Shown piece after piece: positions 53,597 through 62,654 of a stretch of 64,000 nt of DNA (position 1 is the first letter of the stretch; the number at the start of each line of letters is the position of its first letter). The position numbers were made by a program, and so were the translations under genes. The notes under the pieces were generated by a model that did no database searches, had not been told where the DNA came from, and saw only the letters and a program-made list of their open reading frames with translations. The stretch is from Lachnospiraceae bacterium (lineage in GTDB: Bacteria; Bacillota; Clostridia; Lachnospirales; Lachnospiraceae): NCBI GenBank assembly GCA_902363555.1, contig CABJAM010000008.1:124001-188000 (forward strand), written 5' to 3'.

Positions 53597-54547
53597 TCAC
53601 GCCTCCCGCAACTTAGCCGCCTTCTGATAATTATCATACGCGATCGCCACAATAAGCAGCACGCCCTTAGCAATATACTGCGCATAAATCGAAAGCCCCA
53701 TCATCTGCATCCCATTGGAGAGCATCCCGAGAATAAACACACTGAGCACCACATTAAGTACATTCCCGCCGCCCCCGCTAAAGGAGATCCCGCCAAGAAC
53801 GCAGGCCGTAAAGCAGGTAAACATAGCATCCGTAGCAATCCCCGCGCTGGCGCTGCCGGTCCGCGCCGTCACAACCAAAGCGGCGATCCCCACAAACAGG
53901 CCGGAGATCACAAAGGCCAGCACGCGGACGAGCTTCACATTAATACCGGACAGCCGGGCCGCTTCCTCATTGCCGCCCAAACTGTAAATATACCGGCCGA
54001 AATACGTTTTCGTCAGCATAACATAGCCCACGATCACACAGACAACCATAATAATCGAGCAAATAGGAATGGGCCCAATATAGCCTTGGCCGATGGACTT
54101 AAAGGCCACCGGAAAGTTAAAATACGTCTCCGAATTGGATGATACAAAAGCGATTCCCTGATAGATCGTCATCGTAGCCATGGTCGTTACCATCGGGTGC
54201 ACCTTTAAAGTCACTGTACAAAAGCCATTGATAAAACCGCAGGCCATACCGGTAAGCAGCCCAAGGAGGATTCCCACCGGCGTGGGCAGCCCGATCTGAG
54301 TAAGGATTTTTCCGGCCACGATACTCACCAGACCGATCTGATAGGATACCGACAGGTCGGCGCCGCTGCTGATCATAATCATGGCAATACCGATGGTGGC
54401 AATGATCAGATATGAGTTTTGCACAAATATATTGGTCAGGTTGCGCAATGTAAAAAAGTTGGGCGCAGCGATGGAAAAGAATACCCCGACCGCGATAAGA
54501 ACAATTAAAATATAATATTTTTCGATGATTTTGCGAACTTGCTTCAT
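53597..54547 (-). CDS. Ribose-type ABC transporter permease (RbsC-like)
   Basis: A 316-residue membrane protein with about ten hydrophobic segments and CUT2 motifs: SSGADLSVSYQIGLVSIVAGKI, KTYFGRYIYSLGGNEEAARLSGI and GISFSGGGGNVLNVVLSVFILGMLSNGMQMMGL. It overlaps the ATPase stop by four bases and closes the operon. Element C follows 14 bp after the stop. Confidence 0.93.
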   Translation of the reverse strand: MKQVRKIIEKYYILIVLIAVGVFFSIAAPNFFTLRNLTNIFVQNSYLIIATIGIAMIMISSGADLSVSYQIGLVSIVAGKILTQIGLPTPVGILLGLLTGMACGFINGFCTVTLKVHPMVTTMATMTIYQGIAFVSSNSETYFNFPVAFKSIGQGYIGPIPICSIIMVVCVIVGYVMLTKTYFGRYIYSLGGNEEAARLSGINVKLVRVLAFVISGLFVGIAALVVTARTGSASAGIATDAMFTCFTACVLGGISFSGGGGNVLNVVLSVFILGMLSNGMQMMGLSIYAQYIAKGVLLIVAIAYDNYQKAAKLREA

Positions 54548-56037
54548 GGATTCCCCTCCTGGTTTTGTGACATCAGCTCAAGAACCCGGGCCTGTGTAAA
54601 ATCCTCCCGGGCCAGTTCTCCGGTGAGCCGTCCTTCGGATAAGGTGTAAATCCGGTCAGACATCCCTAAAAGCTCCTCCATATCCGAACTGATCATCAAT
54701 ATGGCCCGCCCCTCGTCGGCCAATTGGGTCATTAAATTATAGATTTCATTTTTAGCTCCCACATCGATGCCCCGGGTCGGCTCATCAAACACAATAACCT
54801 GGGAATTGGTCGCCAGTGTTTTGGCCAGCACCACCTTCTGCTGGTTACCGCCGCTTAAATTGCGCACAAGCTGATCGACAAAGGGTGTTTTTATTTTCAA
54901 AAGGCCGATATACTTTTCTGTCTCAGCCTTAACTGCTTTTTTACGTACGAAAATATATTTGGAAATGTCCGGCAGATGGGCCAGTGTAACATTCCAGTCC
55001 ACGCCGAAATTTTGAAGCGCGCCCTGGCGCTTGCGGTCCTCAGGGATCAGACCGATACCGTTTTTTATAGCCTGCTTGGGCGAACGGTTCATAACCCTTC
55101 GGCCATTGACCCGGATTTCTCCGGATTTCATGGGATCAGCCCCCACAAGCATCCGGGCCAGCTCGGTCCGCCCGGCCCCCACAAGTCCTGCAAGGCCCAC
55201 GATCTCCCCGCGGTTGACGTGAAGGGAAATATCTGTATCTCCCATACCGGACACATGGCAAACCTCCAGCAAGGGCTCCGAGGTTATATTTTTACGGGCC
55301 GGCCAGGTTTCTTTAAGCTCCCGGCCCACCATGAGATTGATCAGCTCCTGACGGTTTGTCTCCCCTGTCTCCATCGTTTTGACAAAGGTTCCGTCGCGCA
55401 TGACCGTCACCCGGTCAGCAATCTGGAAAATCTCGTCCAGACGGTGTGATATGTAGATCATCGTCACATTCTTTTTCTTCAAACGGCGGATCAGCTCAAA
55501 TAAAATATCCACCTCATTGTTTGTCAGAGGTGCTGTGGGCTCGTCCAGTACAAGAATCCGCGCATCCTTGGACAGCGCCTTGGCAATCTCCACAAGCTGC
55601 TGTTGTGCTGTGGACAACTGGAATACATATTTTCGGGGATTCAGTTCAACGCCCATTTCCCCGAAGATTTCCCCGCATACCTTATCCAGCACTTTAAAAT
55701 TCACCATTTTTCCATATTTTCTTCCAAAGCACACATTTTCCGCCACTGTCAGCGTATCGATCAGATTCAGTTCCTGATAAACGACCTCGATCCCGTGATC
55801 TCTGGAAATTTTCGGGGTGATCTCCGTATATTCCCTGCCATCCACCGTGATCGTGCCGCCCTCCGGGGTTATGGCCCCGGAAAGGCATTTGATCAGGGTG
55901 GATTTGCCCGCGCCATTTTCTCCCACCAGGGCATGGACCTCCCCGGCCTTTAAGTCCAGGGAAAAGTTGTCCAATGCCACAACGCCGGGATAGCGCTTTG
56001 TAATATGATCAAGTTTTAAAATCACTTCATTATCCAT
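54544..56037 (-). CDS. Ribose-type ABC transporter ATPase (RbsA/MglA-like)
   Basis: A 497-residue double nucleotide-binding protein. Domain 1: Walker A GENGAGKST, signature LSTAQQQLVEIAKAL, Walker B ILVLDEPTAPLT. Domain 2: GLVGAGRTE in place of Walker A, LSGGNQQKV, VIVFDEPTRGIDVGAKNEIY. This is the normal CUT2 pattern with one canonical and one degenerate P-loop. It energises the permease downstream. Confidence 0.95.
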   Translation of the reverse strand: MDNEVILKLDHITKRYPGVVALDNFSLDLKAGEVHALVGENGAGKSTLIKCLSGAITPEGGTITVDGREYTEITPKISRDHGIEVVYQELNLIDTLTVAENVCFGRKYGKMVNFKVLDKVCGEIFGEMGVELNPRKYVFQLSTAQQQLVEIAKALSKDARILVLDEPTAPLTNNEVDILFELIRRLKKKNVTMIYISHRLDEIFQIADRVTVMRDGTFVKTMETGETNRQELINLMVGRELKETWPARKNITSEPLLEVCHVSGMGDTDISLHVNRGEIVGLAGLVGAGRTELARMLVGADPMKSGEIRVNGRRVMNRSPKQAIKNGIGLIPEDRKRQGALQNFGVDWNVTLAHLPDISKYIFVRKKAVKAETEKYIGLLKIKTPFVDQLVRNLSGGNQQKVVLAKTLATNSQVIVFDEPTRGIDVGAKNEIYNLMTQLADEGRAILMISSDMEELLGMSDRIYTLSEGRLTGELAREDFTQARVLELMSQNQEGNP

Positions 56038-56103
56038 AACGACTCCTTATCCATAACGGCGTCTTTAAGCTTTATGCCGGCGGGCAGACCCGTATCCGTT
56101 CCC

Positions 56104-57222
56104 TTAATAGCCGTACTCTGTAAGCTGTTCCTTGGTCAGCAGACCCATATCCACAGGCATGACCGGCTCAAGCGTTTCGCCCTGGAGCAGACCGTTGATG
56201 ATTTCCGCCATAACCTTCACATTATTCTGAATCAGACCGCCATTGACAACAGAGCCGTCATAAATATCGTCCTTCATATAAGAAGCCATTTCCTCATTGA
56301 TCTCCGTGCCGAAAATACCAAACTTCTGATGATCGGTGATCGGACTTCCCGGAGCTGTCGTGTAGCTGATCACACCGAGAGCCACTTCACCGCCGGAGGT
56401 GATAAAGCAATCGATATCTCCGTATTTATTAAACATATTTTCCGCTACCTGCTGGGCAGCCACGGTAGACATTTCCGCATCCACAACCTCCAGCACATTG
56501 AACCGTTTATCTGTGGCGATCTTCTGTTCCATACCTTCCACGCGTTCTTTCATCTCTGACATAGCTGTACTGCCGATCAGAACGGTATTGATGGAACCTT
56601 CCGGGGCATCCTTGCCATATTCCCGGTCTGCCCATTCGATGGCCAGCTGGCTGATACATTCACCGCTGTATATATTATCGGAACCGCGGTAAACATCACA
56701 GGCGTCACGGCCCGGGTCGGATACGAACGCCAGAACCTTCACACCCTGATCTCTTGCAGATTTTAATGCATCGGCAACTGTTGCGCCGTTTAAGGACCAG
56801 ATCCATATACAGTCCGTTCCGTTGGCCACAGCATTTTCAATCTGCTCCACCATGGTCAGAGCGTCGCTATTGCTGGACTGGGATTCGTACTGATAACCGT
56901 AAGAAGTAATGTTATCCCGAAGGCACTGATCGATCACGGAAAAATATTCGCCCTCCAGGCTGAAAAACAATGCGGTCACCTTCAGATCCCCATTGGCGGC
57001 ATTGTCTGCCTTATTGTCTCCCGACAGCGTTTCATCAATGGCCGCAGCCGCTGACGATGCCGTCTCCTTCGCTGCACTTTCTGTCTGAGCCTCATTTTTT
57101 GTTGCCGGTGCGCCTTCACTGCCTGCGCCCTGCGTATCTTTTCCGCCCCCAGAGCCGCAGCCGCTTATGGCTGCAACGATCATTGCCATTGTCAGGATGA
57201 GTCCCATTATTCTTTTTTTCAT
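56104..57222 (-). CDS. Sugar-binding lipoprotein (RbsB/periplasmic-binding-protein type)
   Basis: A 372-residue protein with signal peptide and lipobox (AAISGCGSGG), a linker rich in Ala/Glu/Thr, then a type-1 periplasmic-binding fold (VTALFFSLEGEYFSVIDQCLRDNITSYGY, GTDCIWIWSLNGATVADALKSARDQGVKVLAFVSDPGRDA). It supplies RbsA/C-like partners. The ligand is unknown: the usual RbsB sugar contacts are not readable with confidence. Confidence 0.92.
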   Translation of the reverse strand: MKKRIMGLILTMAMIVAAISGCGSGGGKDTQGAGSEGAPATKNEAQTESAAKETASSAAAAIDETLSGDNKADNAANGDLKVTALFFSLEGEYFSVIDQCLRDNITSYGYQYESQSSNSDALTMVEQIENAVANGTDCIWIWSLNGATVADALKSARDQGVKVLAFVSDPGRDACDVYRGSDNIYSGECISQLAIEWADREYGKDAPEGSINTVLIGSTAMSEMKERVEGMEQKIATDKRFNVLEVVDAEMSTVAAQQVAENMFNKYGDIDCFITSGGEVALGVISYTTAPGSPITDHQKFGIFGTEINEEMASYMKDDIYDGSVVNGGLIQNNVKVMAEIINGLLQGETLEPVMPVDMGLLTKEQLTEYGY

Positions 57223-57318
57223 TGTAAATACCTCCCTTAAATTTTGAACACATTCATGTTCTTTGTGACTGCTATTATCTCATGTACATCCATCCGGCAA
57301 AAGGTGACAAAATTCACA

Positions 57319-58695
57319 TCAGGGGAGAAAATTTTCACAATTATAGCATTCATGGCAAACTGCGCTCAGCTCGTTTAAGTTCACCGATAAAAAGATAAAT
57401 GTTTTCCCGCTTTCAATAAACCTGCGGATGGCTTCGTACTGTGTCGTCCAGCAGTTCCACGGAAAGGTGCCAAGACATATGACAATTTTAGCGCTCCCAA
57501 GAGTCAGGCGTGTAAATAAAACATTCCACGCGGACTTCGCATCAATTCCGGGGAACACATCTCCCGCCTTCTCAAATTCATAGGCCAGAAATTTCTCGTA
57601 AGGCCGGTTGCAAAACAGGCCAAACCGGCGCATTTTACCCATGTCCGGAAGATACATATTTTCCTCTACAGTTAAATTTTGCGAAAAATTATTTTCAAAA
57701 TATGGCAGATCCACCAGCCATACCCCCTGGGCCACACTGCTCCTGTAATTTTTCGGTTCAAACGGCCGGCCATCCAGACGCATTTCCAGACGATCGACAC
57801 GATATTCCCCGGTGAGATAGTCCACCATTTGATCCAGCCGCTCTCTTTTTTCCGCATAAATACCAATGCAGCGCCCCCGGGGGGCGTCAAAAACCTTTTG
57901 GCCATGGCTGTAAATTTCCAGCAAAGGATCATTGCCCGGCGCCGCCGGTATACGTCCGGCGCCTCTGCGCTTGTTCTGATAAATATTCATCACATCGGTG
58001 CGGCATATTTCCGGCGCCCGCATCGTCCAGATCTTTTTTCCGTTCTTAAATAAAATCAGCTTTGTGGCCGCCTCCATAACCATGGAAAAGCGCTGGCTGG
58101 CGCACAAAACCAGGGCGCCCTCCCGGCGCATAATATCCATGATGGATAAAAGCTGGCGCTGCTTCTTTTCCGACACCACATCCATAACTCCGTCTACATA
58201 GACAAGCCGCGCCCCCTTGCAGTAGGCTCTGGCCAGCTTTAAAAGCTGCCGGTCCTCATAGGATATATCCTTCACAAGGGCGGTCAGGGGAATATCGATG
58301 CCAAGATGCGCCAATACCCTGCGGGTCTGCTCCCGCAGCTTTGCCCCGGAAGGCCAGGAAAGAAGCAGATTTCTTTTCCATGATAAAAACAGATTATCCG
58401 CCACCGTCATATACTGCTGCATACTCTCATACATGGAAATCACATAAATCCCCGCCAGCTCATAGGAAAACTCCCGGCCCATGGCCAGTTGCCGGCCTTC
58501 CAGCCACACACGGCCGGAAAATATATCCCGCCGTCCGGAAAATATATCCGCCAGCGCTGCCGCCCCGTAATTTTCCGGGTCGCACAGAAACACAAAATCA
58601 CCGCTATCGGCCTGCATACTGAAATTTTCCAGAGCGTAAAATCCCTGGCTGCGCACATATAATTGTTCGATCCGCAATATCTCATTCATTTTCAT
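57319..58695 (-). CDS. Degenerate, probably ATP-hydrolysis-deficient RbsA-like ABC protein
   Basis: A 458-residue protein with the two-domain RbsA layout but without the catalytic motifs. Where domain 1 should have GENGAGKST it has CDPENYGAAALADIFSG (about 38-54). The signature reads ISYEDRQLLKLARAYCKG, Walker B reads LVYVDGVMDVV without the Glu, and the H-loop His is replaced in LCASQRFSM. Domain 2 lacks its motifs too. It overlaps the kinase gene by four bases and lies before the sugar-binding protein gene, so it is translated with both. I infer a regulatory or scaffold subunit, not a transport motor. Confidence 0.8.
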   Translation of the reverse strand: MKMNEILRIEQLYVRSQGFYALENFSMQADSGDFVFLCDPENYGAAALADIFSGRRDIFSGRVWLEGRQLAMGREFSYELAGIYVISMYESMQQYMTVADNLFLSWKRNLLLSWPSGAKLREQTRRVLAHLGIDIPLTALVKDISYEDRQLLKLARAYCKGARLVYVDGVMDVVSEKKQRQLLSIMDIMRREGALVLCASQRFSMVMEAATKLILFKNGKKIWTMRAPEICRTDVMNIYQNKRRGAGRIPAAPGNDPLLEIYSHGQKVFDAPRGRCIGIYAEKRERLDQMVDYLTGEYRVDRLEMRLDGRPFEPKNYRSSVAQGVWLVDLPYFENNFSQNLTVEENMYLPDMGKMRRFGLFCNRPYEKFLAYEFEKAGDVFPGIDAKSAWNVLFTRLTLGSAKIVICLGTFPWNCWTTQYEAIRRFIESGKTFIFLSVNLNELSAVCHECYNCENFLP

Positions 58696-59699
58696 TCACC
58701 GATCACCTTATATGGAAGCACGATCTCCACCTGAGTTCCCCAGTTTTTCACCGACGAAAAGGTCAGCCCGTACTGCTCCCCGAAAATCATCTGTATCCGG
58801 GAATTGACATTGACCAGGGCAATACCGCCGTGGCGCTCCGTGGCTTCATGGATGATCCGGTGCTCAAGAATCTGCCGGTTAATGTGCTCCACGTCCGACG
58901 GCTCCATCCCCGGACCGTTATCCTCCACAGTGATCCAGAGCCGCTCCCGGCCTGCGCTCAGACGCAGTGTCACCCGGCCGCCGTTGATCCGCTTCTCAAT
59001 CCCGTGGAATACCGCATTTTCAACCAGCGGCTGGAGCGCCAGCTTGGGGATCTGAGCGCAGTCCAGTACGCTCTTTTCCGATTGATAGATCACCTGAAAT
59101 TCCAGGCGGCTGCCGAACCGGTACTTTTGGATCTGTATGTAGTTTTCTATATTTTGCAGCTCCTCGGCCACCGACACCACATCCTCCCGGCGGCTGATAT
59201 TATACCGAAAAAAATTGCCCAGCGCCTCAGCCATCCCGGCCGCATCCATATCCTTATGCATCAGCGCCTCGCTGCGGATGCTTTCCAGCGTATTATACAA
59301 AAAGTGGGGATTGATCTGGTAGGACAGGCTGGCGATCTGAGCCGTCCTCTGGCTGTTTTTAAGGCTCTCCGATTCCTTGTAAAGCCGCACAAAACGTTCC
59401 AGATAGCCCTGCCATAAATCCTGACTGTCATGGAGCGGCTGCTCTAAAAGCTCCGCCGGCAAAAACGGAAAGACCGCCCGAAAAACATTGTCCAAATAAC
59501 GCATCCTGTAAATTTCCTTAACGCAGCGGGCAATGGCCGCGCCGCCCCACACAAGGCACAGCAGCACCGCCGCCAGCACACCGTGATCCCGCCGTATCAG
59601 CGCTCTCCCGTTCATAAAGAGCACTCCGGCCATACATACAAGGCACAAAGCGATCTTAACATAGCTTTTATATATAAATTCCTGAGTTTTTTTATACAT
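58692..59699 (-). CDS. LytS/YesM-type sensor histidine kinase
   Basis: A 335-residue kinase with two membrane helices (about 14-32 and 38-58) joined by only a few residues, so it has almost no extracellular part. The phospho-acceptor His lies in LSYQINPHFLYNTLESIRSEAL, the N box in LQPLVENAVFHGIEKR and the G box in VEDNGPGMEPSDVEHINRQI. YesM kinases normally have a large extracellular sensor; this one probably senses through a partner such as the adjacent ABC-like protein. Confidence 0.92.
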   Translation of the reverse strand: MYKKTQEFIYKSYVKIALCLVCMAGVLFMNGRALIRRDHGVLAAVLLCLVWGGAAIARCVKEIYRMRYLDNVFRAVFPFLPAELLEQPLHDSQDLWQGYLERFVRLYKESESLKNSQRTAQIASLSYQINPHFLYNTLESIRSEALMHKDMDAAGMAEALGNFFRYNISRREDVVSVAEELQNIENYIQIQKYRFGSRLEFQVIYQSEKSVLDCAQIPKLALQPLVENAVFHGIEKRINGGRVTLRLSAGRERLWITVEDNGPGMEPSDVEHINRQILEHRIIHEATERHGGIALVNVNSRIQMIFGEQYGLTFSSVKNWGTQVEIVLPYKVIGE

Positions 59700-59762
59700 A
59701 GCCCCAGCCTCCCATAGCAGCCTTTAACGGCGAGCTGTAACACTTCCCGTCCTTTTTTAACT

Positions 59763-61373
59763 TCACGAATAGATCCTCCGGTATTCTGACGGGCGGATGC
59801 CCATTTTCTTTCGGAAAAGCTTTGTAAAATATTTCACATCCTGATACCCGGCCTTCAGGGAAATATCCGCCACACTGAGCGTTGTTTTCCGCAGCAGCTC
59901 CGCCGCATATTCCATCCGCTTGGCCGTCACATAGTCCAGATAATTAAGCCCGGCCTCCTGACGGAATACTTTTGAGAGATACCGCGGGTTCAGATGCACG
60001 GCTAAAGCCACATCCTCCAGGCTCATGGCCTCGCAGAAATGCGCGTCGATATACTGTCTTGCAAGCTGCACCGGCCTGTTCTGGCCGCTGTCTCTGGAAG
60101 CTTCAAATAAATGGATGATTTCCTGCGCAAACGTATCCAGTGCCCGCCAAAGCTCATTTTCCCCCGCCGCAGCATCAGACGCGTCCGCCAGCCGTTCGCG
60201 TATGGCGTTTTCCCCGGCCGGATCCACCATGGATAATTCCCGAAGCTTTCCTAAAACCACCTCCGAAAATGTCTCAATAAATTCATACACCGCCGCCGGT
60301 GAATAGCCGTCGATCTGCCGGAAATTCCCGCGGCATTTAAAAATGACATCCTTTAAGCCATTTAAGCTGCCTCCGATAATACTTTTTTCCGTAAGCTCCT
60401 GGAGCTCCTTTGTAAATATGCGTCCAGGGTCCACGGATACATAATCACAGGCGTCATATTCCAGCAGGGGCTTTAACGGATTTTTGATCCTATAGGCGGC
60501 CGCCTCGATGGCTGTCTGGCGGCACCGGGATATTTGGGAAATCTGTGTCTGCGCCTGCCCGATGCCGATGACCAGACGAACGCTGGCGTAAACCTCCAGC
60601 CGCCTGGACAACTGCCGGTAAAGCGCATCCAGCGCGGTCATAAATTCCCCTTCCCGCTCCCGGGCATAATTGACGAAACAGCAGATTCCGCGGCGGTACC
60701 GGCTTTCGATATGTTCACAGCCAAAGCCGTCATAAAATTCGCCGGCTGTGTTTTTCACCACATCTAAAAGCATCTCCCGGTCCGCCCCCGTATCATTGCC
60801 ACAGATCAGCTTAAAGTAGAGCATGCGGAAAATACCGTCAAAAAAGTTCGTCTGATATTTTTCATTGATCGCCTGAGGGTCCTCGGGAACCATTTCTTCC
60901 ATCCCCGGCTCCGGTTTTAAGTACGTATCGCCGAAATAGGTTTTCAGGCTTCCCCGGTTTTTATCCAGACGCCTGCGCAGCTGCTCTGTATTTTCCATGC
61001 TGTTTTTTTCATCGATGATCTTTTTTAGCGCGCCCTCCAGCTCGTCCTGATTGATCGGTTTTAAAATATAGGCGTCCGCCCCGTAGCGGATGGCTCCGTG
61101 GGCATATTCAAACTGCCGGAAGCCGCTGATCACAATAGATTTCACCGGCATGTTATTCTCCCGGCACCATTTGATCAGCTCGATACCGTCACAGCCCGGC
61201 ATTTTAGCGTCTGTAATTAAAATATCCACCTTGCCGGAACGGATGATATCCATGGCCGCAAAGCCGTTATAAACCACATCCACCAGCGTCAGGCCCAGAG
61301 ACTCCCAGGGGATCAAATACTTGATCAGCCGGCAAATACTGACCTCATCGTCAACAATTAGTACCCCATACAT
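59763..61373 (-). CDS. YesN-type response regulator with AraC DNA-binding domain
   Basis: A 536-residue regulator. The receiver domain (1-120) has the phospho-acceptor Asp in KVDILITDAKMPG and the conserved Lys in YILKPINQDEL. A middle region (about 130-430) of unknown fold follows. The C terminus is an AraC-type double helix-turn-helix (MSLEDVALAVHLNPRYLSKVFRQEAGLNYLDYV, then SVADISLKAGYQDVKYFTKLFRKKMG). It starts the cluster: regulator, kinase, dead ABC protein, transporter. Confidence 0.95.
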   Translation of the reverse strand: MYGVLIVDDEVSICRLIKYLIPWESLGLTLVDVVYNGFAAMDIIRSGKVDILITDAKMPGCDGIELIKWCRENNMPVKSIVISGFRQFEYAHGAIRYGADAYILKPINQDELEGALKKIIDEKNSMENTEQLRRRLDKNRGSLKTYFGDTYLKPEPGMEEMVPEDPQAINEKYQTNFFDGIFRMLYFKLICGNDTGADREMLLDVVKNTAGEFYDGFGCEHIESRYRRGICCFVNYAREREGEFMTALDALYRQLSRRLEVYASVRLVIGIGQAQTQISQISRCRQTAIEAAAYRIKNPLKPLLEYDACDYVSVDPGRIFTKELQELTEKSIIGGSLNGLKDVIFKCRGNFRQIDGYSPAAVYEFIETFSEVVLGKLRELSMVDPAGENAIRERLADASDAAAGENELWRALDTFAQEIIHLFEASRDSGQNRPVQLARQYIDAHFCEAMSLEDVALAVHLNPRYLSKVFRQEAGLNYLDYVTAKRMEYAAELLRKTTLSVADISLKAGYQDVKYFTKLFRKKMGIRPSEYRRIYS

Positions 61374-61403
61374 TTTTCTTCCTCCATTAAACCTTTGTAA
61401 AAT

Positions 61404-61433
61404 TGTAGCCGTTCAGAGAACTCGAACGATTGT
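61404..61433. repeat. Short palindromic intergenic repeat, copy 5
   Basis: GTAGCCGTTCAG ... TCGAACGATTGTG is a diverged member of the 29-bp hairpin family, 31 bp upstream of the response regulator start. Confidence 0.6.
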
Positions 61434-61584
61434 GAAAAATCAAACACTTCGCGTAGTTTTTGTCTGATTTTTACATATTTTCCTTGTTTATTTGTGATAT
61501 TTTGAGCAGATTATACTATGTATTTAAAATGAAATCAACGAATTTACAGATTTGGAAACAAATAATAGAATTTTACAACACAAA

Positions 61585-61620
61585 AATACCAGACAGGCTA
61601 AAACGACTGTCTGGCATTTT
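61585..61620 (-). terminator. Terminator after the C-glycoside deglycosidase genes
   Basis: TACCAGACAG and CTGTCTGGCA form a 9- to 10-bp stem; on the minus strand T5 follows. It lies 20 bp after the stop of the alpha-subunit gene. Confidence 0.85.
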
Positions 61621-61639
61621 TTATTATATAACGTCAACT

Positions 61640-62638
61640 TTATTCCGCTTCGATGGCATCCACAATATTACGCATCATCGCGTGATGCCGCCGAACCTGC
61701 TCCACGCCGCGGACTTCTTCAATATCCTGGGTGTGGCGTCCGCCCTCAAACTCAGAATTAATATATCCGTCAAAGCCTTCCTCCACAAGAATGCGCATAG
61801 CCGTCGCGTAATCAGCGCTGGCCTCCTGCAGTTCCTCCGTCATTTCCCAGAATTTCCCATGAAGTCCGAGAATGTGAGGCATCACCTGGCGCAGAAGCTG
61901 CGGATCATCCTGAGTGATGCAAAATGCACGGCGCACCGCATCCCGCTCAATGCCGGAAGCGTTTTTCTGATCCAGCCATTCCTGCATCTTTTCCCAGCTC
62001 CAGCCGTCACGACACTTCTCATCGGCAAATTCTACGGATGCTCTGGGCGCTCCATCGCGGATGCACTGCTCCAGGATCACCGGAACACCGCGTTTCTCCC
62101 AAATACCGAAATCCGGGATGATCCCCATGTTCTTCGTGCCGATTTTCTCCTTCACGTTGAGGAAATTCTGGGTGCGCTCACTCATAATGCCAAAAGGCGC
62201 ATGGACCTCCAGGCCCAGATAAACGTTATTTTCCTCAGCATAAGGCACCAGCTCGCGGATCACCTTCTCGTCAGTAACCATACCGCGGATATATTTGCAG
62301 CCCAGCTTGTGGCAGACATCGATATAGCTTTTATGCAGGGCCACGATTTCATCAAAGGGCATTTCCTTCCCCATATGCTTGTAAATAGTCCGTTCATCGT
62401 TAAAAGCGTCGATAGCCACAGGCTTCGTGCCGTATTTATCCATCCACACAAACCACTGGTCCAGAAATTCATCGCTCAGATAAGGAAAATTGCGGATCAT
62501 TTCTTCCGGGATGATCTCTATGCCATCCGCCCCCATATCGGCCACAGCCTGGATACATTCCTCCAGTGTCATAGCACGGCGGAAAAATTCGTCCTGATAG
62601 CTATATAAAGAAACACCAAATTTCAATTTACTTTTCAT
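61640..62638 (-). CDS. Putative C-glycoside deglycosidase alpha subunit (TIM-barrel isomerase fold)
   Basis: A 332-residue sugar-phosphate isomerase/epimerase-like TIM barrel starting MKSKLKFGVSLYSYQDEFF. Probable metal ligands follow the E-D-H-E order of this fold: GLEVHAPFG, IIPDFGIWEK, ILGLHGKFWEM and NSEFEGGRH. The neighbour upstream is a DUF6379 protein, the known beta subunit of C-glycoside deglycosidases, which is why I choose this role over a plain epimerase. These enzymes split 3-oxo-C-glucosides of plant flavonoids by beta-elimination. ATG at 62638 lies behind AAAGGGG. Confidence 0.8.
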   Translation of the reverse strand: MKSKLKFGVSLYSYQDEFFRRAMTLEECIQAVADMGADGIEIIPEEMIRNFPYLSDEFLDQWFVWMDKYGTKPVAIDAFNDERTIYKHMGKEMPFDEIVALHKSYIDVCHKLGCKYIRGMVTDEKVIRELVPYAEENNVYLGLEVHAPFGIMSERTQNFLNVKEKIGTKNMGIIPDFGIWEKRGVPVILEQCIRDGAPRASVEFADEKCRDGWSWEKMQEWLDQKNASGIERDAVRRAFCITQDDPQLLRQVMPHILGLHGKFWEMTEELQEASADYATAMRILVEEGFDGYINSEFEGGRHTQDIEEVRGVEQVRRHHAMMRNIVDAIEAE

Positions 62639-62654
62639 TTCTCCGGCCCCTTTC

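Noticed and set aside
61460..62608. Long plus-strand open frame opposite the deglycosidase alpha gene
   Set aside because: It is antisense to a gene with clear homology, has no good ribosome site and shows no protein-like motifs.
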